The notes: generated by a model not told the origin, from the sequence alone. A stretch of DNA of 64,000 bases from Amycolatopsis thermoflava N1165 (GCF_000473265.1 NZ_KI421511.1:6775909-6839908); one strand, 5' to 3'; shown: positions 34,758 to 42,759, counted from the stretch's first letter. Made by a program: numbers and translations.

Positions 34758-35696
34758 TCACGTATCTTGGATGAATCGCTCAATCAGCTTGCAGTCGGAT
34801 GTGAACGCCTTGATTAACAACTTGTTGTGCTCGGGGTAGATGCAATCCCATCCGTGATTGGTCATGCGGTCAGCTATCCAGATTAAAATGTTTGCGGCAG
34901 TTTGCAATCGTTCGTCTTCGATTTGGATGAAGTTGTTTTGTTCAGCTTCGGCGAGGTCGAGACCGAAGGCTGATGTTAAGTTGAGACACGATGTTTGAAC
35001 GGGGATGTCGCCGTTTAGCATCGCTATTGATCCTGCCTGGCCGAGTGCGACGATGATCCGTCCTGCGAGTTGAATTGGTATGCGGATCTCTCGGCCATTC
35101 GAGGCTGGCTTGAGGAACCGATGTGTGGTGTCATAATTGGGCTTTTTGGCGACGGCGGCGACTGCTTCTGAGTAGCTGCTGAACCACTTTTTTGCAACGT
35201 AGTCTGCACGAGGCAAGAGGATCAAGTCTGAGACGAACTCTTCCTCGGGTGTTTCTGGTCTGACGTATGTTCGCAGCGTGTAGGCGATATCGTTGACTCC
35301 GAGACCTACTGTTGTTGCGACAAATGCACCTATTGTGGTCGAGATTTTGCGTGGATTCAAGCGGTAGAACGGCGGGCACTTACACCTGTCGCCCTTTGTG
35401 GCGCCGCAGCGAACACAAGCGGATGAGCAAAAGCCTGAGATTTTGCGCCGGAATTCACCGAGATCTTGACTCCGCCGGCCCAGTCTCGGGTCGTAGTAGT
35501 GAATCTTCAAACCCAGGATGTGGGCCGGGGTCTTCTTCCGGTACTTGATCCATAGTGGCCGGTCATCCTCGCCGGTGTTGCAGGTGTGGCAGAGCCAACC
35601 TCGTACTAACCCAGTGTCATGATCGTGATCGAGGACTAGGCCCCCGACGTGGCCGCATATTGCGCACCTCTCATCTTGCCACTCTCGCAGTTCCAT
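34758..35696 (-). CDS. endonuclease VII-fold (HNH) protein
   Basis: At least 312 residues. The N-terminal Endo VII domain has CAICG (11-15), DHDHDTG (23-29) and CHTCNTG (36-42): two zinc pairs and the catalytic D-H...N set. A second Cys-rich ribbon (about 90-110, CVRCGATKGDRCKC) follows, then about 200 residues of unknown fold. The domain pattern already begins before ATG 35696 (TRTPNQLE precedes it in frame), and about 75 more in-frame codons without ATG/GTG/TTG lie upstream. The gene may use an unusual start or be 5' damaged. AT-rich codon use. Possible nucleic-acid-targeting defence or resolvase role. Confidence 0.7.
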   Translation of the reverse strand: MELREWQDERCAICGHVGGLVLDHDHDTGLVRGWLCHTCNTGEDDRPLWIKYRKKTPAHILGLKIHYYDPRLGRRSQDLGEFRRKISGFCSSACVRCGATKGDRCKCPPFYRLNPRKISTTIGAFVATTVGLGVNDIAYTLRTYVRPETPEEEFVSDLILLPRADYVAKKWFSSYSEAVAAVAKKPNYDTTHRFLKPASNGREIRIPIQLAGRIIVALGQAGSIAMLNGDIPVQTSCLNLTSAFGLDLAEAEQNNFIQIEDERLQTAANILIWIADRMTNHGWDCIYPEHNKLLIKAFTSDCKLIERFIQDT

Positions 35697-36014
35697 TTCT
35701 AACTGGTTCGGCGTTCTTGTACCGGCGGCGAGCAGTTCGCATAACCCGGCTGGTATTGACCAAGACCAACAAGCTGGATCCAGCTTTTCGTCGGAGGCAA
35801 TCTTGTGGCGGACGTCTTTCGGCTTCCATAGAGTTACAGTTGTCCGATCAGCGACGCTTAGGTGGACGATGCAACGGCCAGGCTGTTCCTGAGGTGGCCA
35901 ATGAGCTTGCCAGCCGCTCCATGGTGGGTTCTACATGAGGTGCCGCGTCTGGTCTTTTGGCCGCAATGCACCAGTACCCTCCCCAGGCAATGGGCGACGA
36001 TATGCGCCGTTGGG
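35697..36014. other. gap with in-frame upstream extension of the Endo VII gene
   Basis: Between the Endo VII protein and the integrase stop. Read leftward, the Endo VII frame stays open to a TAG at about 35932 and encodes plausible residues (VTLWKPKDVRHK, SWSIPAGLCELLAAG) but lacks a standard start codon. An ATG at about 35832 in another frame is the only nearby start. No other feature is seen. Confidence 0.5.
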
Positions 36015-37580
36015 TCAACTCGTTCTCTTGGGCTTGAATTCGAGGACGTTGCCTGCTGCTACTTGGCTTGTCGATCCGGCAACGACGGCGCGCTTACCGC
36101 GGCTGGCAATGACCAAGCCTGCATCCTTCAGCACCGTGATCGCCCTGTGCGCTGTGCCTACGCTGACGTGGTATCGGCTGGCGAGTTCGGTCACGGGTGG
36201 CAACCGATCACCAGTCTTGAGGACCCCGGCTGTGATCGCTCCGCGGAGGTCGGCAGCGATCTTCTGGTAAGGGTTCGCGGTGTCAGGTTCGAGCGTCGAA
36301 TGAACGTTGCCCTCGACATCGAGAGCGATCGGTGCTTCCGGCATTCGGGCGGCGAACTTGCCAGCCGCCTTCTGGTCCGCCTCGGCCACCCATGCTGAGT
36401 ACACGCGCAGGGTGGTAGCGCCTCCACCACCGTGCCCGAGGCGGCCGGCGACCGTGCGGACGTCGACACCGGATGCGATCAGCTCGGTAGCCGAGTAGTG
36501 GCGTAGCTGGTGCAGGTGCATGTCCCAGCCGAGCTTGTCGCACATGCGCCGGTAGCGCTGGGAGACAGACGACGGCTTCAACCAGGTCGAATGATCGACC
36601 GAAGGGGAGAAGACGCGGCCGGTCTTCTGGATGGTCGTACCGACGATCTGGGCCTCTGCCTCGCAGTGCTGACGATAGGCGCGGAGCAGGCCGACTGTCT
36701 CCGCGTTCAGGGCGATACGGCGTTGCTGGTGGGTCTTGGTGTCCTTCTCCCACGTCTTCGCGCCGTCCTGCGCGATGCTGCTTCGGATCCAGATCACCGC
36801 GTTGTCGAGGTCGAGGCGGTCCCAGCGGAGCGCGCACAGCTCACCGCGGCGCGCGCCGGTGGTCATCGCGAGCCAGACGAACATCCCCCAGCGGAGGTCC
36901 TTGAACGCCTCGTTGACGATCGCGGCCGCCTCGTCCGGCGTAGGCGGCTGTGGGTCCGGCGTGGCACCCGCAGGTGTGTCGGCCTGGTCGAGCGGGTTGA
37001 CCGTGATCCACTTCCAGCGCATCGCGTCCTTGAGCGCGCCGCTCAGGCACCAGTGGATCTTCCGGATCGTGCCATCGGAGAGCGGCTTGCACTTGTGCAC
37101 TCGGCACTTGTCGGTGCACTCGTGCTCGCCTGCTACCCGGTGCTCGATGAATCTCCGGCCGCCGCAGTGGGTTCGGCACGTTCGGAGGATCTTGTAGAAG
37201 GAATCGAAGGTCTCGCCGTCGAGGCGCGATAGGGGCTGCTTGCCCAGCAGCGGCCGGATGTGCGTCCGGATGACGCTCTCGTACCGCTGCCTCGTCGTGG
37301 TGTCGACGTGCAGCAGCTCCAGGTACCGGTCCATGAGCTGGTTCACCGTCGCGCTCGTGCGCGGGTTACGGCGCTCGTTGACCTCGTTGACCAGCCGGAT
37401 GCGGACCTTCTCGGCTTCCTTCTCAGCCTGCGGTCCGGCCGGCACGGTCTCGCGGAGGTAGTGGCGCTTACCGCTCAGCGGGTCGACACCGGCGTAGACC
37501 TTCACGCGCAACGCGCCGCTCGGCAGCTTCTCCACCTGGCCTCGCGAGCGCTTCTGAGCACGGCCCCCAGCAGTGGTCAT
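36015..37580 (-). CDS. int: tyrosine integrase fused to C-terminal GntR-type domain
   Basis: A 521-residue protein. It has an arm-binding-like N-terminus, a core-binding domain (about 75-200, with a Cys/His-rich insert containing HECTDKCRVHKC near 155-170), and a catalytic domain with Arg in TGARRGEL, HLHQLRHY, LGHGGGG and Tyr394. Beyond the catalytic tyrosine, residues about 435-505 form a GntR winged helix (YQKIAADLRGAITAGVLKTG, ASRYHVSVGTAHRAITVLKD). It catalyses recombination at the tRNA-Arg att site. The added domain may give DNA-binding specificity or self-regulation. ATG 37580; a CGCACCA repeat in reverse orientation (37580-37586) overlaps its start. Confidence 0.92.
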   Translation of the reverse strand: MTTAGGRAQKRSRGQVEKLPSGALRVKVYAGVDPLSGKRHYLRETVPAGPQAEKEAEKVRIRLVNEVNERRNPRTSATVNQLMDRYLELLHVDTTTRQRYESVIRTHIRPLLGKQPLSRLDGETFDSFYKILRTCRTHCGGRRFIEHRVAGEHECTDKCRVHKCKPLSDGTIRKIHWCLSGALKDAMRWKWITVNPLDQADTPAGATPDPQPPTPDEAAAIVNEAFKDLRWGMFVWLAMTTGARRGELCALRWDRLDLDNAVIWIRSSIAQDGAKTWEKDTKTHQQRRIALNAETVGLLRAYRQHCEAEAQIVGTTIQKTGRVFSPSVDHSTWLKPSSVSQRYRRMCDKLGWDMHLHQLRHYSATELIASGVDVRTVAGRLGHGGGGATTLRVYSAWVAEADQKAAGKFAARMPEAPIALDVEGNVHSTLEPDTANPYQKIAADLRGAITAGVLKTGDRLPPVTELASRYHVSVGTAHRAITVLKDAGLVIASRGKRAVVAGSTSQVAAGNVLEFKPKRTS

Positions 37581-37618
37581 GGTGCGAGGATACGTGGTTC
37601 GCACCACAAGCCGCACCA
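37580..37618. promoter_or_regulatory. candidate recombinase arm sites, right end, overlapping int start
   Basis: CGCACCA starts at 37600 and 37612 (12 bp apart, matching 22255 and 22267 at the left end). A reverse copy, TGGTGCG, occupies 37580-37586 at the int start codon. Binding by integrase here could repress its own gene. Confidence 0.5.
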
Positions 37619-37659
37619 CGTGCAAGCGGTTTGATCAGCAAAAACCGCCTCTGAGCTTT

Positions 37660-37702
37660 GTGCCCCCGGCAGGATTCGAACCTGCGACACCCGCTTTAGG
37701 AG
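37660..37702. repeat. attR: 43-bp repeat within tRNA-Arg
   Basis: Identical to 22119-22161. All but its first base lies within the tRNA gene, covering the acceptor 3' strand, T arm, variable loop and anticodon 3' half. The integrated element therefore regenerates the complete tRNA at this end. Confidence 0.95.
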
Positions 37703-37733
37703 AGCGGTGCTCTATCCCCTGAGCTACGAGGGC
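37661..37733 (-). tRNA. tRNA-Arg(CCT)
   Basis: A 73-nt cloverleaf read leftward from GCCCTCG at 37733. The D arm is GCTC...GAGC, the anticodon stem CCGCT/AGCGG with loop CTCCTAA (anticodon CCT), the T arm GCAGG-TTCGAAT-CCTGC, and the acceptor closes with CGGGGGC and discriminator A. CCA is not encoded. It is the integration target of the element to its left. Confidence 0.96.
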
Positions 37734-37797
37734 TGGCTGCCCCAGACTAGCGGGTCCGTTCACCGCTGATGAGCGTGACCTCGGCCTCGCCCCCCGC

Positions 37798-37887
37798 GAG
37801 CGACCATCGACCACCGGCGGAGCGACCACCTGCCAACCGACGGAGCGACCACCGATCACCGACGAAGCGACCACCGATCAACCGACG
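37798..37887. repeat. four imperfect 22-23-bp tandem repeats
   Basis: Units start at 37798, 37820, 37843 and 37865 with consensus (G/A)AGCGACCACCGAT(C/A)... ending CGACG or CGGCG. They fill most of the 267-bp gap between the tRNA-Arg gene and the response regulator. No gene is present in the gap. Confidence 0.75.
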
Positions 37888-38000
37888 AAAGGTGCAACCA
37901 CGCCGGGTGAACAGCGTATCGACGGCAGCGCTACCAGTGGGTAACCTTCCGTGACCGGGACGCGGAAACCCCGCTCCACCGACCGTTCGGAGGGCTTAGG

Positions 38001-38654
38001 TTGATCAAGCTCATGTTCGCCGACGACGAGGATCTCGTGCGCTCCAGCCTGCGCGGCATGATGGCGGGCGCGCCGGACATCGAGGTGGTCGGTGAGGCGA
38101 ACGACGGCCGCTCGGCAGTGGAAACCGCCCGGCGCCTGCATCCGGACGTCGTCCTTCTCGACATCAAGATGCGCGCCCCCGACGACGGCATCCGCGCCCT
38201 CCGCGCGATCCTCGAGCTGCCCAGCCCGCCCGCCGCCGCGATGCTGACCACCTTCGACATGGACGAGTACGTCAGCCTGGCTCTCCGGCTCGGCGCGAAC
38301 GGCTTCCTGCTCAAGGACATCGAGCCCGCCGCCCTGCTGCGCGCGGTCCGTGACCTCGCCCGCGGCGGCGCCGTCCTCGACCCGGGCGTCGCCGCGCGGA
38401 TGGTGCGCGCCCACCGCGAAGGGCAGCGCGCCGCGCAGCCCGCGCGCAAGTTGCTCGCCTCACTGTCCGACCGCGAGCGCGAAGTGGTCGGCCTCATCGG
38501 GCAGGGCCTGTCCAACGCCGAGATCGGCGGCAAGCTCCACCTGTCCGAGGCCACCGTCAAGGGCTACGTCTCCGCGGTCCTGTCCAAGATCGGCGCCGCG
38601 AACCGCGTGCAGGCCGCCCTGCTCGCCTACCGCGGCGGGCTGCTGGACCAGTGA
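38001..38654 (+). CDS. NarL/LuxR-type response regulator, orphan
   Basis: A 217-residue protein. The receiver domain (1-120) has phospho-acceptor Asp54 (VVLLDIKM), TTFDMDEYV and the conserved Lys in LLKD. The C-terminal LuxR HTH (about 150-210) reads LSDREREVVGLIGQGLSNAE and ATVKGYVSAVLSKIG. The TTG start at 38001 is supported by GGAGGG just upstream and by alignment with the usual domain start. No histidine kinase of the matching class is adjacent; the MprB kinase downstream pairs with MprA. Confidence 0.92.
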   Translation: MIKLMFADDEDLVRSSLRGMMAGAPDIEVVGEANDGRSAVETARRLHPDVVLLDIKMRAPDDGIRALRAILELPSPPAAAMLTTFDMDEYVSLALRLGANGFLLKDIEPAALLRAVRDLARGGAVLDPGVAARMVRAHREGQRAAQPARKLLASLSDREREVVGLIGQGLSNAEIGGKLHLSEATVKGYVSAVLSKIGAANRVQAALLAYRGGLLDQ

Positions 38655-38695
38655 CTTCTTAGGCGGGTCTCAGCACCGTCCGCAACACTGTCTAC

Positions 38696-39388
38696 ATGCG
38701 CATTCTCGTTGTCGACGACGATCGGGCCGTCCGGGAGTCGCTCCGCCGGTCGCTGGAGTTCAACGGCTACCAGGTGGAGCTCGCCGGCGACGGCGCCCAG
38801 GCGCTGGAGCGCGTCATCGCCGACCGGCCGGACGCCATGATCCTCGACGTCATGATGCCCAGACTCGACGGGCTGGAGGTGGCCCGCCGCCTGCGCAGCA
38901 CCGGCGACGACCTGCCGATCCTCGTGCTCACCGCCCGGGACACGGTCTCCGACCGCGTCTCCGGCCTGGACGCGGGCGCCGACGACTACCTGCCGAAGCC
39001 CTTCGCGCTGGAGGAGCTCCTCGCCCGCCTCCGCGCGCTCCTGCGCCGCGCCTCCCGCGAGGCCCAGACACCGCCGGACGCCGAGAAGCTCACCTTCGCC
39101 GACCTGACCCTCGACCCGGGCACCCGAGAGGTCCGCCGCGGCGAGCGCGACATCAGCCTCACCCGCACCGAGTTCGCGCTGCTCGAGCTGTTCATGTCCT
39201 ACCCGAAGCACGTGCTGACCCGCGGCCGCATCCTCGAGGAGGTGTGGGGCTACGACTTCCCGACCTCGGGCAACGCGCTGGAGGTGTACGTCGGCTACCT
39301 GCGCCGCAAAACCGAGGCCGGCGGTGAGCCGCGCCTGATCCACACCGTCCGCGGCGTCGGGTACGTCCTCCGGGAAACCCCGCCGTGA
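38696..39388 (+). CDS. mprA: response regulator MprA-like (OmpR family)
   Basis: A 230-residue protein. The receiver has Asp51 (ILDVMMP), TARD and LPKPF; the winged-helix OmpR domain (about 130-225) has LTRTEFALLELFM and GYLRRKTEAGG...RGVGYVL. It is followed by its kinase with a 4-bp overlap and, after an insertion, by pepD and moaB, the order of M. tuberculosis Rv0981-Rv0984. In mycobacteria MprA responds to envelope stress and controls pepD and sigma factors; the same is expected here. Confidence 0.9.
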   Translation: MRILVVDDDRAVRESLRRSLEFNGYQVELAGDGAQALERVIADRPDAMILDVMMPRLDGLEVARRLRSTGDDLPILVLTARDTVSDRVSGLDAGADDYLPKPFALEELLARLRALLRRASREAQTPPDAEKLTFADLTLDPGTREVRRGERDISLTRTEFALLELFMSYPKHVLTRGRILEEVWGYDFPTSGNALEVYVGYLRRKTEAGGEPRLIHTVRGVGYVLRETPP

Positions 39389-40815
39389 GCCATGTCGTGA
39401 CCGAACCGGTGCCCGTGATCCGCGTCGACAACGGAGGCGGCCACGCCCCCCGGAGGGTGTCGCTGCGGGCGCGCGTCACGCTGCTGGCCGCGGCGTGCGT
39501 GGCGGGGGCGCTGGCGCTGGTCTCGCTCGGCGCCTACATCACGGTCTACAACAACCTGTACCAGCAGGTCGACGACGAGCTGATCCAGCAGGCGAACAGC
39601 GTGATCAACGACCCGCAGGTCGTGCAGACCGGCGGCTTGCGCATCCCCACCTACATCACGCGGCTGGTCGACGTGCGGTTCGACCTGATCGTCGCCGACG
39701 GCTCGTCCGCGTTCGAGTCGGAGCCGTCGATGCGGCCGCCGATCGGGCTGGACGAGCGTGAGGTCGCCAGCGGCCAGAAGCCGTCGTCGATCCGCACCGA
39801 CCAGAACACCGACTCGCGCGTGCTCGCCGTGCCCTACCGCTACCAGCCGGGTGTGGCGCTCGTGCTGTCGCAGCCACTCGACGCGACCAAACAGACCCTG
39901 CGTGAGCTGGCGGTGGTCCTCGCGCTGATCGGCGGCGGCGGGATCGTGGTCGCCGCCCTCGCCGGCACGGCCGTGGCCCGCACCGGGCTGCGGCCGGTGG
40001 AGCGGCTGACATCGGCGACCGAGCACATCGCCCGGACCGGCGACCTGCGCCCGATCCCGATCAGCGGCGACGACGAGCTGGCCCGGCTGACGCACAGCTT
40101 CAACACGATGCTCGGCGCCGTCGCCGAATCCCAGGACCGGCAGCGGCAGCTCGTCGCCGACGCCGGCCACGAGCTGCGCACGCCGCTGACCTCCTTGCGC
40201 ACCAACCTGGAGCTGCTGCTGTCCGCCAGCCGCTCCGGGGCGCCGACGCTGTCGGAGAAGGACCGCGCGGAGATCGAGACCGACATCAAGGCGCAGCTGG
40301 ACGAGCTCACCCAGCTCATCGGCGACCTCGTCGAGCTGGCGCGCCAGGACGAGCCGCGCACCGCGTTCGAACGGGTCGAGATGGTCGAGGTCGTGGAACG
40401 CGCGCTCGACCGTGCCCGCCGCCGGGCCGGGGAGATCGAGTTCGACGTCGCGCTCCAGCCGTGGCACGTCATCGGTGACGCCGGCGCCCTCGAGCGAGCG
40501 GTGCTGAACCTGCTGGACAACGCGGTCAAGTTCTCGCCGCCGCACTCGCGCGTCGGCGTGCGGATGTACCCGCTCGGCGACGGCACCGCGGTCATCGAGG
40601 TGGCCGACTCGGGACCGGGCATCGCCGACGAGGACCTGCCGCGCGTGTTCGACCGCTTCTACCGCTCGTCCGAAGCACGCACCCTGCCCGGATCCGGCCT
40701 CGGGCTGGCGATCGTCAAACAGGCCGCCGAACGCCACGGCGGCGCCGCGTACGCCGGCCGCGCGCCGGAGGGCGGCGCCCTGCTGAGCCTGCGTCTGCCC
40801 GGGATGCCCGGCTGA
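39385..40815 (+). CDS. mprB: sensor histidine kinase MprB-like
   Basis: A 476-residue kinase. Transmembrane helices lie at about 31-53 and 175-197, with an extracytoplasmic sensor between. HAMP is at about 198-250, phospho-acceptor His262 is in DAGHELRTPL, and the HATPase has N-box NLLDNAVKF, G1 DSGPGIAD and G2 GSGLGLAIVK. It phosphorylates the MprA-like regulator encoded immediately upstream. GTG 39385 overlaps the mprA stop (GTGA), which implies translational coupling. Confidence 0.92.
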   Translation: MSHVVTEPVPVIRVDNGGGHAPRRVSLRARVTLLAAACVAGALALVSLGAYITVYNNLYQQVDDELIQQANSVINDPQVVQTGGLRIPTYITRLVDVRFDLIVADGSSAFESEPSMRPPIGLDEREVASGQKPSSIRTDQNTDSRVLAVPYRYQPGVALVLSQPLDATKQTLRELAVVLALIGGGGIVVAALAGTAVARTGLRPVERLTSATEHIARTGDLRPIPISGDDELARLTHSFNTMLGAVAESQDRQRQLVADAGHELRTPLTSLRTNLELLLSASRSGAPTLSEKDRAEIETDIKAQLDELTQLIGDLVELARQDEPRTAFERVEMVEVVERALDRARRRAGEIEFDVALQPWHVIGDAGALERAVLNLLDNAVKFSPPHSRVGVRMYPLGDGTAVIEVADSGPGIADEDLPRVFDRFYRSSEARTLPGSGLGLAIVKQAAERHGGAAYAGRAPEGGALLSLRLPGMPG

Positions 40816-40824
40816 ACCACGACG

Positions 40825-40850
40825 TCCTACGTGTGTTGATTCGTGTAGGA
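40825..40850. promoter_or_regulatory. candidate DeoR operator/promoter
   Basis: Inverted repeat TCCTAC-N14-GTAGGA (40825-40850) lies just before the DeoR start. TAGGAT (40846-40851) overlaps its right arm and could be the -10 element, so binding would block transcription. GTGTAG recurs 10 bp further on. Confidence 0.45.
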
Positions 40851-40870
40851 TTTTGTGTAGTTGGTGGGCG

Positions 40871-41677
40871 ATGGGAGCGATGGTGCTGGCGCGTCAGCGG
40901 CAGGCGATGATCCTCGAAGAGGCACGGCGGAACGGCGCGGTGCGCGTGAGTGACCTGGTCAGCAGGCTCGGCGTGTCCGACATGACCATCCGCCGCGACC
41001 TGGACGTGCTCGCCGGCCGCGGTCTGGTGGAGAAGGTGTACGGCGGCGCGACCGCCGTGCTCGGCCCCAGCACCGAGGAGCCCGGGTTCGAGGCCAAGTC
41101 GGCGCGGCAGCGGGCGCAGAAGGAGGCCATCGCGAGCCGCGCCGCCGAGCTGGTCCAGCCGGGCACCGCGATCGGACTGTCCGCGGGCACCACCACGTGG
41201 ACGCTGGCCCGCGCGCTGGACGGTGTGCCAGGGCTGACGATCGTCACCAACTCGATCCAGGTCGCCGACGTGCTGCGCGCGTCGTCCGCGCCGGACCGCA
41301 CGGTCGTGCTCACCGGCGGCGTCCGCACGCCGTCCGACGCGCTGGTCGGTCCCGTCGCCGTGCACAGCCTGCGCCGCCTGCACCTCGACCAGGTGTTCCT
41401 CGGGGTGCACGGCATGGCCGAAGGGGCGGGCTTCACCACGCCGAACCTGACCGAGAGCGAGACCGACCGCGCGCTGGTCGAGTCCGGGCGGCGGCTGGTC
41501 GTGCTCGCCGACTCGTCCAAGTGGGGCGTCGTCGGCATCTCCACCATCGCCGAGCTGGACGAGGCGCACGTCGTGGTGACCGACGACGGCCTTGGGGAGG
41601 CGGCGCGCGCCGTCTTGGCTGAGCATGTGGGTGACCTCGAGGTCGCACCCGTCAACGACGACACGGAGGAAGAGTGA
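40871..41677 (+). CDS. DeoR-family sugar-phosphate regulator
   Basis: A 268-residue protein. The N-terminal DeoR HTH (about 6-60, containing VSDLVSRLGVSDMTIRRDLD) precedes a DeoR sensor domain (about 80-240) with GLSAGTTTWTLARAL, NSIQVA and GVHGMAEGAGFTTPN. Members repress sugar operons and are relieved by sugar phosphates. It overlaps galT by 4 bp, so a galactose-linked signal is likely. ATG 40871 chosen; ATG 40880 is possible. Confidence 0.9.
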   Translation: MGAMVLARQRQAMILEEARRNGAVRVSDLVSRLGVSDMTIRRDLDVLAGRGLVEKVYGGATAVLGPSTEEPGFEAKSARQRAQKEAIASRAAELVQPGTAIGLSAGTTTWTLARALDGVPGLTIVTNSIQVADVLRASSAPDRTVVLTGGVRTPSDALVGPVAVHSLRRLHLDQVFLGVHGMAEGAGFTTPNLTESETDRALVESGRRLVVLADSSKWGVVGISTIAELDEAHVVVTDDGLGEAARAVLAEHVGDLEVAPVNDDTEEE

Positions 41678-42759
41678 GGCGGACCCTTCGCCACCTTGCC
41701 GACGGCAGGGAGATCATCTACTTCGACGAGGGCGACGACACGCCGCCCCGCACGGCGGAGGACACGCGCGACCTGCCGGCGGTGGCCGCCAGTTCGGAAA
41801 TCCGCCTCGACCCGCTGACCGGCGAGTGGGTCGCGATGGCCGCGCACCGGCAAACCCGCACCTACAAGCCGCCGGCCGACCTGTGCCCGCTGTGCCCGAG
41901 CAAGCCGGGCAAGCCGAGCGAGATCCCCGAGGCCGACTACGACGTCGTCGTGTTCGAGAACCGCTTCCCCTCCTTCGAGGAGGGCGCCACCGGCGAGCGG
42001 TCCACACTGGACGGTCTGGGTCTCGTGCGGACCGCGCCGGGCAAGGGGCGCTGCGAGGTCGTCTGCTTCACCAGCGACCACAACGGATCCTTCGCGGGGC
42101 TGAGCCCGTCCCGCGTGCGCACGGTCGTCGACGCCTGGGCGGACCGGACCGCCGCGCTGTCCCGGATCGACGGGCTGGAGCAGGTCTTTCCGTTCGAGAA
42201 CCGGGGCGAGGAGATCGGCGTGACGCTGCACCACCCGCACGGCCAGATCTACGGCTACCCGTTCGTCACGCCGAAGACGCGCCGCATGCTCGACGTGGCC
42301 CGCGCCTACCAGGAGGAACACGGCCGCCCGGTGCTCGGCGACGTGCTGGCCGCCGAGCGCAAGGCGGGCACGCGCGTGATCGCGGAGGGGCAGTACTGGA
42401 CGGCGTTCGTCCCGCCCGCGGCGCGATGGCCGGTGCACGTGCAGGTCGTGCCGCACCGCCAGGTGCCCGACATCCCGGCGCTGACCGACGCCGAGCGGGA
42501 CGACTTCGCCGAGGTCTACCTCGACGTGCTGCGCCGTTGCGACGGGCTGTACAACCGGCCGCTGCCCTACATCGCCGGCTGGCACCAGGCGCCCGTCCGG
42601 ATCGACCGCGAGCTGGGCTGGCTGCACCTCGAACTGTTCTCGATCCTGCGCGCGCCGGACAAGCTGAAGTACCTGGCCGGGTCCGAGTCGGGCGAGGCGG
42701 TGTGGATCAACGACGCCACCCCGGAGCAGATCGCGGAACGTCTCCGCGCGGTGGGCTGA
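41674..42759 (+). CDS. galT: galactose-1-phosphate uridylyltransferase
   Basis: A 361-residue HIT-superfamily enzyme of the Leloir pathway. The active-site HPHGQ spans residues 187-191, with nucleophile His189. A zinc pair CPLC is at 71-74, and VFENRFPSF (93-101) and the C-terminal HLELFSILRAPDKLKYLAGSE are family signatures. It swaps UMP between UDP-glucose and galactose-1-phosphate. GTG 41674 is coupled to deoR. No galK or galE follows; galU lies 5.5 kb downstream. Confidence 0.94.
   Translation: MRRTLRHLADGREIIYFDEGDDTPPRTAEDTRDLPAVAASSEIRLDPLTGEWVAMAAHRQTRTYKPPADLCPLCPSKPGKPSEIPEADYDVVVFENRFPSFEEGATGERSTLDGLGLVRTAPGKGRCEVVCFTSDHNGSFAGLSPSRVRTVVDAWADRTAALSRIDGLEQVFPFENRGEEIGVTLHHPHGQIYGYPFVTPKTRRMLDVARAYQEEHGRPVLGDVLAAERKAGTRVIAEGQYWTAFVPPAARWPVHVQVVPHRQVPDIPALTDAERDDFAEVYLDVLRRCDGLYNRPLPYIAGWHQAPVRIDRELGWLHLELFSILRAPDKLKYLAGSESGEAVWINDATPEQIAERLRAVG

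Larger units (their letters stand above)
22119..37702. mobile_element. AICE-type integrative element in tRNA-Arg(CCT), 15.5 kb
   Basis: Perfect 43-bp direct repeats bound the region, and the right copy is the 3' part of an intact tRNA-Arg gene. Inside are a tyrosine integrase next to the tRNA, an excisionase-like HTH, an FtsK/SpoIIIE translocase with DUF2637 and membrane proteins, XRE and GntR regulators, two HTH-Nudix proteins and defence-like cargo. This is the content of an actinomycete integrative and conjugative element that moves double-stranded DNA by an FtsK-like pump. No recognisable replication initiator is present. The cargo at 23.2-25.8 kb and 34.8-35.7 kb is visibly more AT-rich than the chromosome. 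Confidence 0.93.

Noticed and set aside
22119..37702. Prophage
   Set aside because: No capsid, tail, terminase or lysis genes are seen; FtsK-type transfer genes and DUF2637 indicate a conjugative element.
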